From Prostheceraeus crozeri (Eukaryota > Platyhelminthes > Polycladida > Euryleptidae): 64,000 nucleotides of DNA. Within the stretch, counting starts at the first letter, position 1; every line of letters begins with the position of its first letter. Below are positions 1 to 9,949 of the stretch, piece by piece. Under the pieces are notes generated by a model. That model was not told where the DNA came from. It saw only the letters and a program-made list of their open reading frames with translations, and ran no database searches. The position numbers and the translations under genes were made by a program. The stretch spans positions 62,001 through 126,000 of the forward strand of contig CAJQUW010001853.1 in assembly GCA_907163375.1 (NCBI GenBank). The letters are read 5' to 3'.

Positions 1-745
1 GTGTAGCTATGGCTGTGTCTTAACTCCTTGTTTATTAGAACCTATTAGGTTAATTAGCTTTAGGTTGATCTTAATCAGAGAAATGGACCGATGACGTGAA
101 ACGAAAAGATAGAAATCCTATAGTGTGAAGGATTGGTTTATGAAGATCTGACAACCCTAAGGCGGGTGGCTCGTCAGTAAAAAATGTGAAAATGACCTAA
201 CGATGATGGTCCTGGCGTGGTCGCCAAATTATGTTACGCTACGCTACGCCTCCGCATTACCCAAAATAAAAGATGAAAATGATTAAACAACTTTATTGTT
301 TAATGTGAGTTTAAAATGAATATATAGGGCAGGTGATGGTCCTTAAAAGGACCTTTTCAGAGTTCACGTCAACACAATGTTATAAGTCCAGGAGATCATC
401 AACACCAAGAGTTCAGCAACAGCAGAGTCTCGGGAATTGATAGGTCACTGTCACCACACTTCAGCCGCCTTTGTCGCACTTGATTTGCCTCTGCGCTTCT
501 ACTAACAGGACGCTGATCGATTGTCTTCTGCTCGGCCACCCTTGCCGCGATTGCTTGTCCTCTGATCCGCCTCTTCCTTACTCGTAGCGGTATGCCGACT
601 GACTCGCGTAAAAGGCTATTGTGTGTCGCTGACTCTTTAACTATTGTTTATGAGGGATCACGATGAGCTTCATTATACTGACGTCACTCTGATGCCGAGA
701 GCTGGCGTAACGCTGATCTCACTCGAATCAATAGATTTGCCTGCC
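1..745. other. No gene recognised
   Basis: Both strands were read. No long open frame, splice-flanked exon or RNA gene stands out. The sequence leads into the LINE fragment that begins near 750 and may in part be its decayed 5' portion. Confidence 0.5.
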
Positions 746-749
746 GTCA

Positions 750-2150
750 ATGAACGAAAAAAATCTTGTCTAACTGAAGACTTGCAAGCATGAAGACTCA
801 CAACAACTGGGTCCGACGATATTCCAGCGATTGTGCAGAAGTGTTCTCCGAAGTTGGCTCCAGTACTCACTCAACTCTTCCAGTTATCTGTGACAGCGGA
901 TAGGTACCCTTCTTCTTGGAAAGTTGCTCACGTGGCACTTTTTCCAAAAAGGGGAGATAGAAGTGATCCAAGCAATTATCGTCCAATTGTAATCACTTCT
1001 GTTGTAAGCTAAGTGTTCGAATCTTTTATGTCTAAAGCCTTGATTATCCATCTCCAATCCCATGGTTTGTTAAGTGACCTTCAATATGGTTTTAGAAAGG
1101 CTAGTTCTACACGTGACCTTCTAGCATGTGTGACTCATCTTTGGTCGTCATCGCTTGACAAGTTTTAAAGAGTCCACAGGAGTATCCCTTGACATATCAA
1201 AGGCATTCGATCGAGTCGGCACCGGGCTCTTCTCAATAAGCTGCCGTCTCACGGAATCCATGCGGAAGTCGTAAGATGGATAGAGGACTTCCTGACCAAC
1301 CGCTCTACTATACTTATAGTTCGTGTCGGTGGATTCCTCTCTGATCGTTTCACAATCAATGCTGGTGTTCCTCAGGGTTGTATTATTTCACTTCTTTTCT
1401 TTCTTGTGTTTATAAATGATCTTTTACGTCTAACAAGCAATCCAATTCACTCCTCCAGCCTGAAGTCGCTCCAGCCGTGTCATGTTTAGCGAAAGAAAAA
1501 CTCAGTCAATTCGTTTTTCTCACAAGCGTGTCTAAGATAGTTCCACAATTGTTGTGGCAGGTCATTCTCTTTCAGAGGAGAACAGCACTTCTTTGCTTGG
1601 TGCGTCACTTTCTGACTTTAGGCTGGTCAGTCCACATCCGCCAAGTTACTCGAAGCATTGTTTCGAGCTCGTGCATACTTCAGCCCTCAGCAATTGTTTG
1701 TACTCTATAAATCCAGTGATTTGCTCACACGCTTGGTCATCAGGTCCTCAGAGCAACTTAGATATACTTGATCGCATTCAGCGCAAAGCAGTTCGTCTGA
1801 TAGATAATCCTAGGTATTACTTGATATTTGGCATCACTCAGACACCGTAGACCAGTCTCCTGTCTTTCTCCCTTCTATGGCCATTAACACGGCCTTTGTT
1901 CTGAAGAACTTGTTTCTGTAACTCCACGTCCTCGTTCTTTTACCAGATGCCTAAGAGGAAGTGGCTACACAAATCCATACCTAGTCACTATTCCTCCTTG
2001 GTGTACAGAGCATTTTAAGAGATCCTCCTTTCATAGGAGAGCAAAGTTGTGGAATAGGCTTCCATTGGAGGCATTCTAAACATCTGTCAGTGTTGAAGCA
2101 TTCCAGAGAGCCGTCATTAAGTTTCCACTAACCTCAATGGAAAGTTGATA
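750..2150 (+). mobile_element. LINE (CR1/Jockey-like) reverse transcriptase remnant
   Basis: Translation in changing frames gives a recognisable non-LTR reverse transcriptase. The order is DDIPAIVQKCSPKLAPVLTQ, then NYRPI near 980, GFRKASST near 1095, GVPQGCIISLLFF near 1370 and FINDLL. A large piece that should hold the catalytic Y-x-D-D is absent. The C-terminal part follows, with SLDILDRIQRKAVRLIDNP-like sequence near 1760-1810 and an FKRSSFHRRAKLWNRLPLEAF segment near 2010-2080. Several in-frame stops (for example in the NYRPI region) and frame changes show it is dead. The endonuclease half is missing, as in 5'-truncated LINEs. The family placement rests on residue patterns remembered from CR1/Jockey-type elements. 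Confidence 0.85.
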
Positions 2151-2485
2151 ATTTGAAGATTTGTCTTATGCATTTCTAGTATGCTGCCTTGGTTTTTAAC
2201 ATTGTTTTTTCGTTATTTTCACTTTTATCCCTATGAGTTCTGCAGTTCTTAGTTACTCGCATTTTTCATTTTACATCCTCTAATTTGACTATTCATTTTT
2301 TACCACCTTATTTTAGTTTTCAGAGTTTCTGCACATAGTTATACAGTTATGAGTCATGCATCTTTTTACTTGACTGCTACGGAATGGCCTAGTTATTTAG
2401 TTATATTCCTTTCATTGATTATTATTGCCTTGACAACTGATGTGTGGTGGTGAGGCTTTGATCCTGCCAATCGACACAGTCGCGA

Positions 2486-2592
2486 AAGTAGCTCGTAGCT
2501 CAGTTGGTTTATAGCACAGGTCTAGTTAACCTTAGTCGTGAGTTCGAATCCTATCAGCCGCACATCTTTTGCATGGCAATTTGATATATCGT
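2486..2592 (+). repeat. tRNA-derived SINE
   Basis: The stretch has an A-box-like segment (TAGCTCAGTTGG, near 2495) and a B-box-like segment (GAGTTCGAATCC, near 2538) at tRNA spacing, followed by CAGCCGCAC and a non-tRNA tail, ACATCTTTTGCATGGCAATT. The same head and tail occur on the opposite strand at 13575-13684, which marks it as a dispersed SINE and not a single tRNA gene. The acceptor stem does not pair well, so a working tRNA is unlikely. Confidence 0.75.
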
Positions 2593-2599
2593 TTATTTA

Positions 2600-3205
2600 A
2601 TTTCATTGTTGTTGATTTATCATCATATTTTTCTCTCTTACATTTTCTGTTTCTTGCCTACAAATATTTCTTATAGATAATATAATAATTTCTTGCCCAA
2701 TATTCTACAGAGCCTTTGGTTCATAGTCTCGTCCTCTTCCCTCAAGCCTTGATTAAAAGAAAGCTAACTAATATCTTTCGCGAAATGGTGGCAATATTGA
2801 AAAAGACCATTCGGTACACAGCAAAAACTGCATGAGAACATAGGCCTTAAATTACATGACTGTCACTGAATGTGTATAGCGACAACAACCCAGAGTAGAA
2901 AGTTATTTTAAAATGTTTTTCCTTTCAGATGATCATGCTGACGTCCAAAAATGGCATTCCCACAATTAAAGCAAAGTAAATATGACCAGACAATGTTGAA
3001 CTGCTTTTCGAATGAATACAAGACCATACACGTATGTTAAACAAAACCAACATGTAGGCTTTCCATTCCAGCTTTCGACTTTTTACTCTACAACTTCCGA
3101 ACCAAATTGACCTCGAAAATGTCCGAATCACACAGTTCTATTGAGACACAACAATAGAGAAATTTGCAGATTCAAAATAAGAAAACATCGAGGGAACTTC
3201 TCTTC
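2600..3205. other. No gene recognised
   Basis: AT-rich sequence between the SINE and the lectin gene. Nothing conserved was seen. The portion nearest 3205 is the 3' flank of the minus-strand lectin gene. Confidence 0.4.
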
Positions 3206-3967
3206 CTAGTTCTTCAAAAATTTTTTCCATCCATTCGCAGCTCCCAGTTCCACATTCTGGTCAGTATACAATATAAGCTTGCACAAACCAGTTTCAGCAT
3301 GATAATAAAAACCAACACACCAGTCATATTCTTCTCCTGAGCATTCCACAGCGCAATATTTGACTTTCTTCACATTAGGAATATCACGTGTACATCCTCC
3401 TTGTGCTGCATAGTCATCAACATAAGTGAAAACAGCAACGGGAACCGGTCGAAAATTGTATGATCGCTCAGTTTCCCATGTGGACCTCAATCCTTCCCTT
3501 GGCTGGCACATGGGAATCGGTCGCCAAGAAATATGGCGTTCAAACTTAAATAGATCCCCAAATCTTCCTCTATCATACAGTTGTAAGCAGTAATCTTGAT
3601 AATCAGGCATTCCTGGCTCACCGTCAAGCCACGCAAGCATGATTGAGCTCGGTGTGACCTTGCCGTTGGTCCACCTCCAACCATAGCGACTTCTATATCT
3701 CTCACTGAGCATGTCGGTCAGACCGATGTAGTAAAGATTAACTCCCAATTTTTTGTAATTCAGATTGATGGCATTTTGACCTGTTACTAATTCTCCGTTG
3801 AATGCACCACAGAATCGCTGAGAGTCGCACCAGCTGACTTTGATACTGGAGTTCCAGAACAGGCAAACACCGTGCTTGAGTGAGAATGGACTTGGACAAG
3901 CATTTAACATATTGAAAATGGAAATTAAGATGACGACAAATTCGATGAAAACATATAACAACGACAT
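3206..3967 (-). CDS. Secreted C-type lectin-like protein with PAN/apple-like C-terminus
   Basis: A single open frame encodes 253 residues from the ATG at 3967. This start is preferred over upstream in-frame codons because it puts a signal peptide first (SLLYVFIEFVVILISIFN, then a Cys soon after). Residues about 26-165 read as a long-form C-type lectin domain: paired N-terminal cysteines (ACPSPFSLKHGVCLFW), the core YYIGLTDMLSE, WRWTNGK, and WLDGEPG followed by DYC. Residues about 175-253 contain a second cysteine-rich module (GGCTRD, KYCAVECSGEEYDWCVGFYY, GLCKL) resembling a PAN/apple fold. The protein is predicted to be secreted and to bind carbohydrate or protein ligands; the ligand cannot be read from the sequence. 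No introns are seen within the coding frame, so it is either a single-exon gene or a retrocopy that is still open. Confidence 0.75.
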   Translation of the reverse strand: MSLLYVFIEFVVILISIFNMLNACPSPFSLKHGVCLFWNSSIKVSWCDSQRFCGAFNGELVTGQNAINLNYKKLGVNLYYIGLTDMLSERYRSRYGWRWTNGKVTPSSIMLAWLDGEPGMPDYQDYCLQLYDRGRFGDLFKFERHISWRPIPMCQPREGLRSTWETERSYNFRPVPVAVFTYVDDYAAQGGCTRDIPNVKKVKYCAVECSGEEYDWCVGFYYHAETGLCKLILYTDQNVELGAANGWKKFLKN

Positions 3968-4233
3968 TTTGCGGACAATTGACCGACAAATGTAGGGATC
4001 TGGAGATGTGTCTTTTGTCTTTGTTTTGCAAAACTTCAACAAAAATGATTGGTTTATGACAACTTCCTGCTACAAAGTAAAGCAAAACAATACAAAATGT
4101 GCACTAAAATCAATCATTGCATCCATGGTGATTTTCTTTTTGATAACTAACATGAAAAAACAAAATTTTCAGATAATCTTCTCGATAACGGTTAATTGTA
4201 AGGACATGTCTCCCATTTGACAATGTGTGTTTC

Positions 4234-4328
4234 TTTGGGTAGGGAAGCATACTGACAGTAGCGGGCAATATTTTATGGTGCAATAAAGACTCAGATTGAC
4301 TACTGCCAGTGTGTTTCCCTACCCAAAA
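4234..4328. mobile_element. Small MITE-like inverted repeat
   Basis: The left arm begins TTTGGGTAGGGAAGCATACT and the right arm ends with its imperfect reverse complement (AGTGTGTTTCCCTACCCAAA). The arms are about 28 bases each, with about 38 bases between them. The size and long-arm, short-core structure fit a miniature inverted-repeat element. No target duplication could be assigned with confidence. Confidence 0.6.
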
Positions 4329-4587
4329 AAACATAACGGTTAATGTAGATGCATTAGCGTCAGTGATGTGCTTTCTTCTATTACTACTTCTTCAGCATAG
4401 CGACCGCAAGCCTTTGATGATTAGACTTTCACTTTGTTGAAGCTATTACTGCAAGCGTTCCGCTGTTATCTCTGTGCAATAGCTGCTAAAATTTTTATAA
4501 CAAGGGAGAACTGAACAAGCACTCGCCCAAGAAATTTTGTTTCCATTGACAATTAAAAGCATCTGCAGACTAGACTATGAAACAAAA

Positions 4588-4625
4588 TTAGTCCGGCAGC
4601 CAGAACAAGTTTCTAAAACTGCGCA
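4588..4625 (+). repeat. Solo end of the fold-back family at 9289-9912
   Basis: TTAGTCCGGCAGCCAGAAC followed by AAGTTTCT matches the terminal sequence of the fold-back element at 9289-9912. No matching second end was found nearby, so this is either a truncated copy or a related element with a different interior. Confidence 0.55.
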
Positions 4626-5254
4626 AATTTTCTATGATTCGATTCGTGATACACGACCCAATTCGATTCGACTCTAAATTTTGCCGATTCGCACGTTACT
4701 GCAATGTATCGACGTAAATAATGTAGGTTTGTGTAAGCATATGCACTTCAAGCAAAAGTACATGGATTTTTGTATACTCAATTAAACGCTTCTGAAAATA
4801 ATCAACTGTCATTTATCACAAGGAATCGCTTCCTTACATGAATCCACCACAGCATTGTGCTCCTTTTCGAAAAGTGAATATGACCTCCTCAGATCGCTAA
4901 TCTGGAATAATGAAAACATAGAAACTATAAGATTCGATTCTGATAAAGTACAAGAGTTGCAAACCAGAAGCACAATGAATCAGAAATATCTAAATCAGCT
5001 GAATTACATGTCCATGTTGATGAAAATTCCTTGAAAATTTTTGGATTTTGTAAGGACGGTTTTGAAATCTTGAGATTTCTTGATATGATCGGCTTGGCTT
5101 GCTATTTGACTATTTTCAAATACTATTCGACTTATTCCTCTATCACTAAAATAAACGGCATGAATAGCTTCACTGTCAACATGTTGAAGTTAACTCTCAC
5201 ATTTGCTGCTTCTCGTGTCAGCCGAATTGTCAGTTGATGTTTCGTAAAGCTTCC

Positions 5255-5690
5255 ATAGGCTGCGTTTACACGTGTAACTTGATTGCTGACACTTTTCGAT
5301 CCATGATGAGTCAGAAAAGAATGGACAAACAATTGAAATAAAGGAATGCCTTCAATAATTGTGCTTCCAGCGTCATCAGACAATAGCAATCTAGCGAATG
5401 GTGATAAAAAGAAATACATTGATTCATCAGCTTATCATCCTCTGAGTGTCCGTAAAAAGAAGGAGATAAAGTTCAACACGACTGAACTTTAGTTGACACT
5501 CAGAGGATGATGAGCTGATGAATCAATGCATTTCTCTTTATCACCATTCGCTAGATTGCTATTGTCTGATGACGCACGAAGCACAATTATTGAAGGCATT
5601 CCTTTACTTCAATTGTTTGTCCATTCTTTTCTGACTCATCATGGATCGAAAAGTGCCAGCAATCAAGTTGCACGTGTAAACACAGCCTAT
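5255..5690. repeat. 196-bp inverted repeat (fold-back)
   Basis: Arms at 5255-5450 and 5495-5690 are about 90 percent complementary by eye over their whole length, around a 44-base spacer that itself contains a small hairpin (AAGTTCA / TGAACTT). Both arms, read outward from the centre, keep a similar open frame (for example FARLLLSDDA and HSFLTHHGSK). The frame is therefore either a captured coding fragment duplicated head-to-head or a chance result of symmetry. No transposase is present. Confidence 0.8.
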
Positions 5691-5699
5691 CTCGTGATA

Positions 5700-6630
5700 T
5701 TTGCTAATTTCCTGATTGTAGTACCTCAATGATGTGCGCTAGATACAAGCGCAAAGTATATCAAGCAGTGGATCGCTTAATGGAGGGGAATGTCTGTACA
5801 AGTTAATTGTAACAAAATCATCAAACGCTATAGTATCAACTTATTAAGCACACTTTCACTGCTTTTTGGAAGTTTAGACCAACCGATCGGTCACCTAAAA
5901 CAAGAATAGCTTGAATTAACAGGGAGTAAATTAATCGTCATTTGATGGCAATTAATAGGTGTTTTAATAGAAATTCAACAATCGTTTTTAGGTATGTACA
6001 TGCCTTATATTTTTCCAGGAGAAACTGAAAAGATTTTCAAGTATGCTTCTTTCAATTGCAAATTCAATATTCTACACTTTGTTGAGTCGGTGCACTTGGA
6101 TGCTTGATTATGTATTTGCATCCTACATGTATTCTTGTCATTAGAACAGGAACTAAGAGAGTTTGAGAAAATCTACAAGTGAGATCTACAGAATTATTTC
6201 TTCTCGACTATTCTTCTAGACCTAATACGGCCAACATTTTCCTACTTTGATTCTTTCCAGCAGTAGATCAACAGGGAACTGCATCACCGAGTCTGTCAAT
6301 TGCAACTGCTAGTTGGAATACAAGTCGCAAACGCAAGCTTGCAGGCATAATCGCATATGTTGTACGCTGTGGCTTGATGAAACGGCATCATATTCGAGAC
6401 GACAAAAGCTCGTGAAAAATTTGAAATGTCCCTAATTCGTTAAGTACTATTCACGTTTGCATAATATTCAAACTTGATGTGCATCAAACCTTTCCATATT
6501 TCTCTTCAAAGTCTCTTAGTTAGATCCTTAGCACTTTCAGATTTATATGATTGAAAAGTTGACCGTTTTCTTCAGAATTTGAAAAACTCGATTACCGTAT
6601 TCTCTCTTTTTATGACGCACTCCTCTCAAA
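5700..6630. other. No gene recognised
   Basis: AT-rich sequence without a supported exon or repeat family. Near 6605-6735 several loosely repeated copies of an ATGACGCACTC-type word lead into the LINE fragment. Confidence 0.4.
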
Positions 6631-6663
6631 TAATGACTCACTCTCATAAACGGCTAGAAAATA

Positions 6664-6993
6664 ATGACACACTATCTATTAGTATTTAATGCACACTCTA
6701 TTATTGACGCACCCTCAAATGATGACGCACTGCAAAAAGCAGATGATAAATTACGCAACATGTGTGACCGATGCGACACTTTTAGAGAGAATGCGGTAAA
6801 TACACATGTAGTAGTACAGTTTTCTGTACTACTGCAAAAAGAGGAATACCATGTCGATCACATTATCGTTGGAGACAGTTACATACGACAGGTGAACTGT
6901 GTGAAGCTTCTCGGTGTAACTCTTGATATGCATTTAACTTTCAAGAATCATGTCGAACTCTGTAGAAAAAAGGCCATGCAGAGAATATTCTGA
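6664..6993 (+). mobile_element. LINE reverse transcriptase fragment (post-catalytic part)
   Basis: One open stretch translates to a segment typical of the region after the catalytic motif of LINE reverse transcriptases. ALQKADDKLRNMCDRC is followed by QFSVLL, then IIVGDSYIRQVNCVKLLGV, TLDMHLTFKNHVELC and RKKAMQRIF. The strings VKLLGV and a following L-F-x-x-H-V are the usual landmarks. Only about 110 codons survive. A CT microsatellite (near 7079-7091) lies just downstream. Confidence 0.75.
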
Positions 6994-7299
6994 CTACGTG
7001 ATTAGCAACTGAATCAGTTTTATGTGATCAGTAACTGTCTGTAGTTACAAGTGATTGAATTCATTTGAGAATAAAAAGCTCTCTCTCTCTAATGATAAAG
7101 TTTTAAAAAATTTTGAAGTAAAATGAAATTTTAAAAATGCAAGGTTTCTGCTGCATGTAAATGCTCGAATCTAATTTTTTAGCGTTCCGATAAATTGAGA
7201 AAAAAGTCAATTTCCAATTTTAAGCATTTAGAGGAAATGATAAGACGTGAAAACTAAATAAGAGCACTCGATCGCTCTACTAAAGTGCGAAGACGATCA

Positions 7300-8253
7300 T
7301 GTATGATTTCCACTGGCTGCCTGGGAAAATTCAGAGGCATAGAAGACAGACAAAACGGACTGAATTTTGTTCTCAAGCACAGGAAAAGTCCTTGGCTTTG
7401 AAAGATAAACTCCTTTCTTTGCCTATTCCCACTGAAAAAAGTCGCAGGGGATGAAAACAGTACTTCTGGCGGGTCGTTGATGAGGACCTCTGCGACCTAA
7501 CCAGCACCCTGGTAGCTGCTCATCAAGCCACTCCCTTACCACAAGGGCGCAATGAGCACCGTCTTGCATGAAAATCAGGCGTTGACATTTTCACATTTGC
7601 TGATTACCGATCACACTTTCTCCTGTAGCATGGCAAGGCACCGCTGTGAATTCATCGCATCACGTTGGAGGAAAGGCCCAACGATGGCATCTGCCGTCAC
7701 ATCACACCAGACAGTCACATTCGATCTTGATTGTACGTGATTTCTCTGCACGAATTCTATCGCTTTCTGCCTAGTAATGGCAGTTGTGGCGATTGACGAA
7801 ACTACTAACATGAAACACTGATATTTCATCGTCATGATCAGTCACACTCCACAAAATGTTGTGAAAGAAATTTGGATTTCTCTCATGCAAATCGAACATT
7901 ATTGTTCCATATTCAAGACGAGTATCATGGTCCGCTGACGACAATAACTGATAATAATGGGGTTTTCATGCTAGTTCCTACTACGATTCGAGAAAGGTCG
8001 GATTAGCGCGCATCCTGTCCAGTTGACTTTTCTGGACTTAAAGTTAACATTTCTCGAACAACGTGTACTGTCTCTGTCCACTCCTGGGGGCATCAGCTAC
8101 GGAAGCGCCGGTAATCAGTTTGAAGTTGTAGCTTTTAATATTCCTCGAATTCAGTTGAGCATGGCGACAACGGAAGAATTTCCACCATCGTTGCACGGCA
8201 ACAACTGACTGGAAGACTTCATATCGAGCAGTCACTTGAACACGTTTTTTCAA
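7300..8253 (-). pseudogene. Tc1/mariner-superfamily transposase remnant
   Basis: Read on the minus strand, pieces appear in the right order for an IS630/Tc1/mariner transposase. They are a helix-turn-helix-like start with TGASVADAPRSGQ (near 8100), then NPNFFHNILWSV (near 7870), NVTVWCDVTADAIVGPFLQ (near 7700), RCLAMLQEKV, and a C-terminal GAHCALVVREWLDEQLPG / LGRRGPHQRP / CDFF series (near 7430-7550) followed by KGVYLSKPRTFPVLENKI. Frame changes and stops separate them, so the gene is dead. No terminal inverted repeats were identified. Confidence 0.75.
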
Positions 8254-8764
8254 TAGTAGGTGGTCTCCATTTCATTCGAATGAAACTGAACGCGTAATCA
8301 ATATTTATGTCTGTCAAATGAGGATAAATTTAAAACTTTTGAAATCTGTGATACTATATTAATTGAGTCTTTTAAAAATCGGATAAAACTGTCAACTTTT
8401 CAATAATAGAAATTTGAAAGAATTAAGGATCCAGCTATGAAAAACGGCAAGGATTGATGTATAACATACTTGAAAATCATTGGAACCTGTCAAGTACCTA
8501 ATGAATTACAGACATTTCAAAATAGGTACTAAATTTCCGCCCACCATGTACACTATAGATTTTTCGAGAGTTAATATGAACCTACCATTTCTTCTCTTTC
8601 TTCCCTTATATACTCTTTTGAATTTTATTGAAAACGTAAGTAGACAATTAATCACTTACGCCATTAGACATAATAAACCCGTACGATTATGTTGTGAGAG
8701 AAACATGCACTTGGAAATTTTTTCTCAAAAAAAACTCTTATATATTTTTCATATTTTCATGCAA

Positions 8765-8930
8765 AACTAATTGTGCCCACGCATTTCTCCGATGATGGTT
8801 AGACCTTTTTTGTAGTGCAAATACTGCTCCCCGCTCAGTGGGCTGTATCGACAGAATGTTTCTCACAATAATCTTCAAAGTCGGGAATCGTTCTTGATTT
8901 CTTGATTCCTCTTCTTTCAATATCCATTCA
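8765..8930 (-). pseudogene. hAT transposase C-terminal dimerisation fragment
   Basis: The minus-strand frame gives FPTLKIIVRNILSIQPTERG, then FALQKRSNHHRRNAWAQ and LVLHENM. The spacing and the final L-x-L-H-E-N-M resemble the hAT family C-terminal dimerisation domain. The conserved S-x-E-R-x-F core has decayed. Nothing else of the transposase is visible. Confidence 0.6.
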
Positions 8931-9288
8931 TACTTCTGTATGCCTTTAATTTTGATTCAATCGTTTGTTTTTGGGAATTTTTTTGAAGTCGCTCTTGATA
9001 ACGTCCATGACTCGACTGCTAGTTCACCATAAAATCTTTAAATATGCTTGCTTACCCACAAACCGCACAATTCCACATCGCTGGATTCACCCGCGCTATT
9101 AATCCTGATAACCGTGCCGGTCCCCTGATCAGGAGTACTACAATGGAACCTTATTATTGAACTATTGAGCCGAAGACCCTCCCATAATTATTAGTTATCC
9201 GCGATGAATTCAGCCTCCATACTACCCAACGACCATGCATCCATATCCATAGTTAGTTAGAAGAAAAATCACCATAACAAAATAATAT

Positions 9289-9912
9289 GGTTCGGCAGCC
9301 AGAACGAGTTTCTGCAGGGAAAGTGAAAGTGACACTTTCACAGAATGATGTACACCCTATGCCTACTACGAATCGTCACGTCTGCCGAGTTCTAGTGAGT
9401 TCCTCTTCTTGTCAGACAAGATCACAGAAAAACACATGTAAATCCAATGGGACGCAGATTGCAGTTTTTGGCTAAAATGAAATTTTGTATGTTTTCTCTG
9501 ATTAAACGAAAAGTACTGAGCCCAAAGTCATCATTTTTCACAGGGAATATCTTCAGGTCATTTCCTATGATGTACATGTGCTTTTATCATGCATCTAATC
9601 GGCAATGTATCTGAGAATGTGGTTGAATATGGATAAAGTAGCTAAAAATGTTCCATGCCAAAAATGATGACTCTGGGCTTAGTACTTCTCGTCTTATCAG
9701 AGAAAACATACAAAATTTCATTTTAGCCAAAAACTGCAATCTGCGTCCCATTGGATTTACATGTGTTTTTCTTTGATCCTGTCTGACAAGAAGAGGAACT
9801 CACTAGAACTCGGCAGACGTGCCGATTCGTAGTAGGCATAGGGTGTACATCATTCTGTGAAAGTGTCACTTTCGGCCTCGTTCCCTGCAGAAACTCGTTC
9901 TGGCTGCCGGAC
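9289..9912. mobile_element. Fold-back transposon with 250-bp inverted repeats
   Basis: Arms at 9289-9539 and 9661-9912 are near-complementary over about 250 bases, leaving a 121-base centre. The outer ends share CGGCAGCCAGAAC with the solo end at 4588. No transposase is encoded, so the element is non-autonomous. The short TAAT/TA flanks do not allow a firm target-duplication call. The transposon superfamily is not assigned. Confidence 0.85.
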
Positions 9913-9949
9913 TAATAGGGATATCTGCGCACTTTCAATAGGAATAAAA

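Noticed and set aside
2486-2592. Functional tRNA gene
   Set aside because: The A and B boxes are present, but the acceptor stem pairs poorly, and a second copy with the same non-tRNA tail exists at 13575-13684, so a SINE is the better call.
7079-7091. CT microsatellite as a meaningful element
   Set aside because: It is a very short simple repeat at the end of a LINE fragment, with nothing further to say about it.
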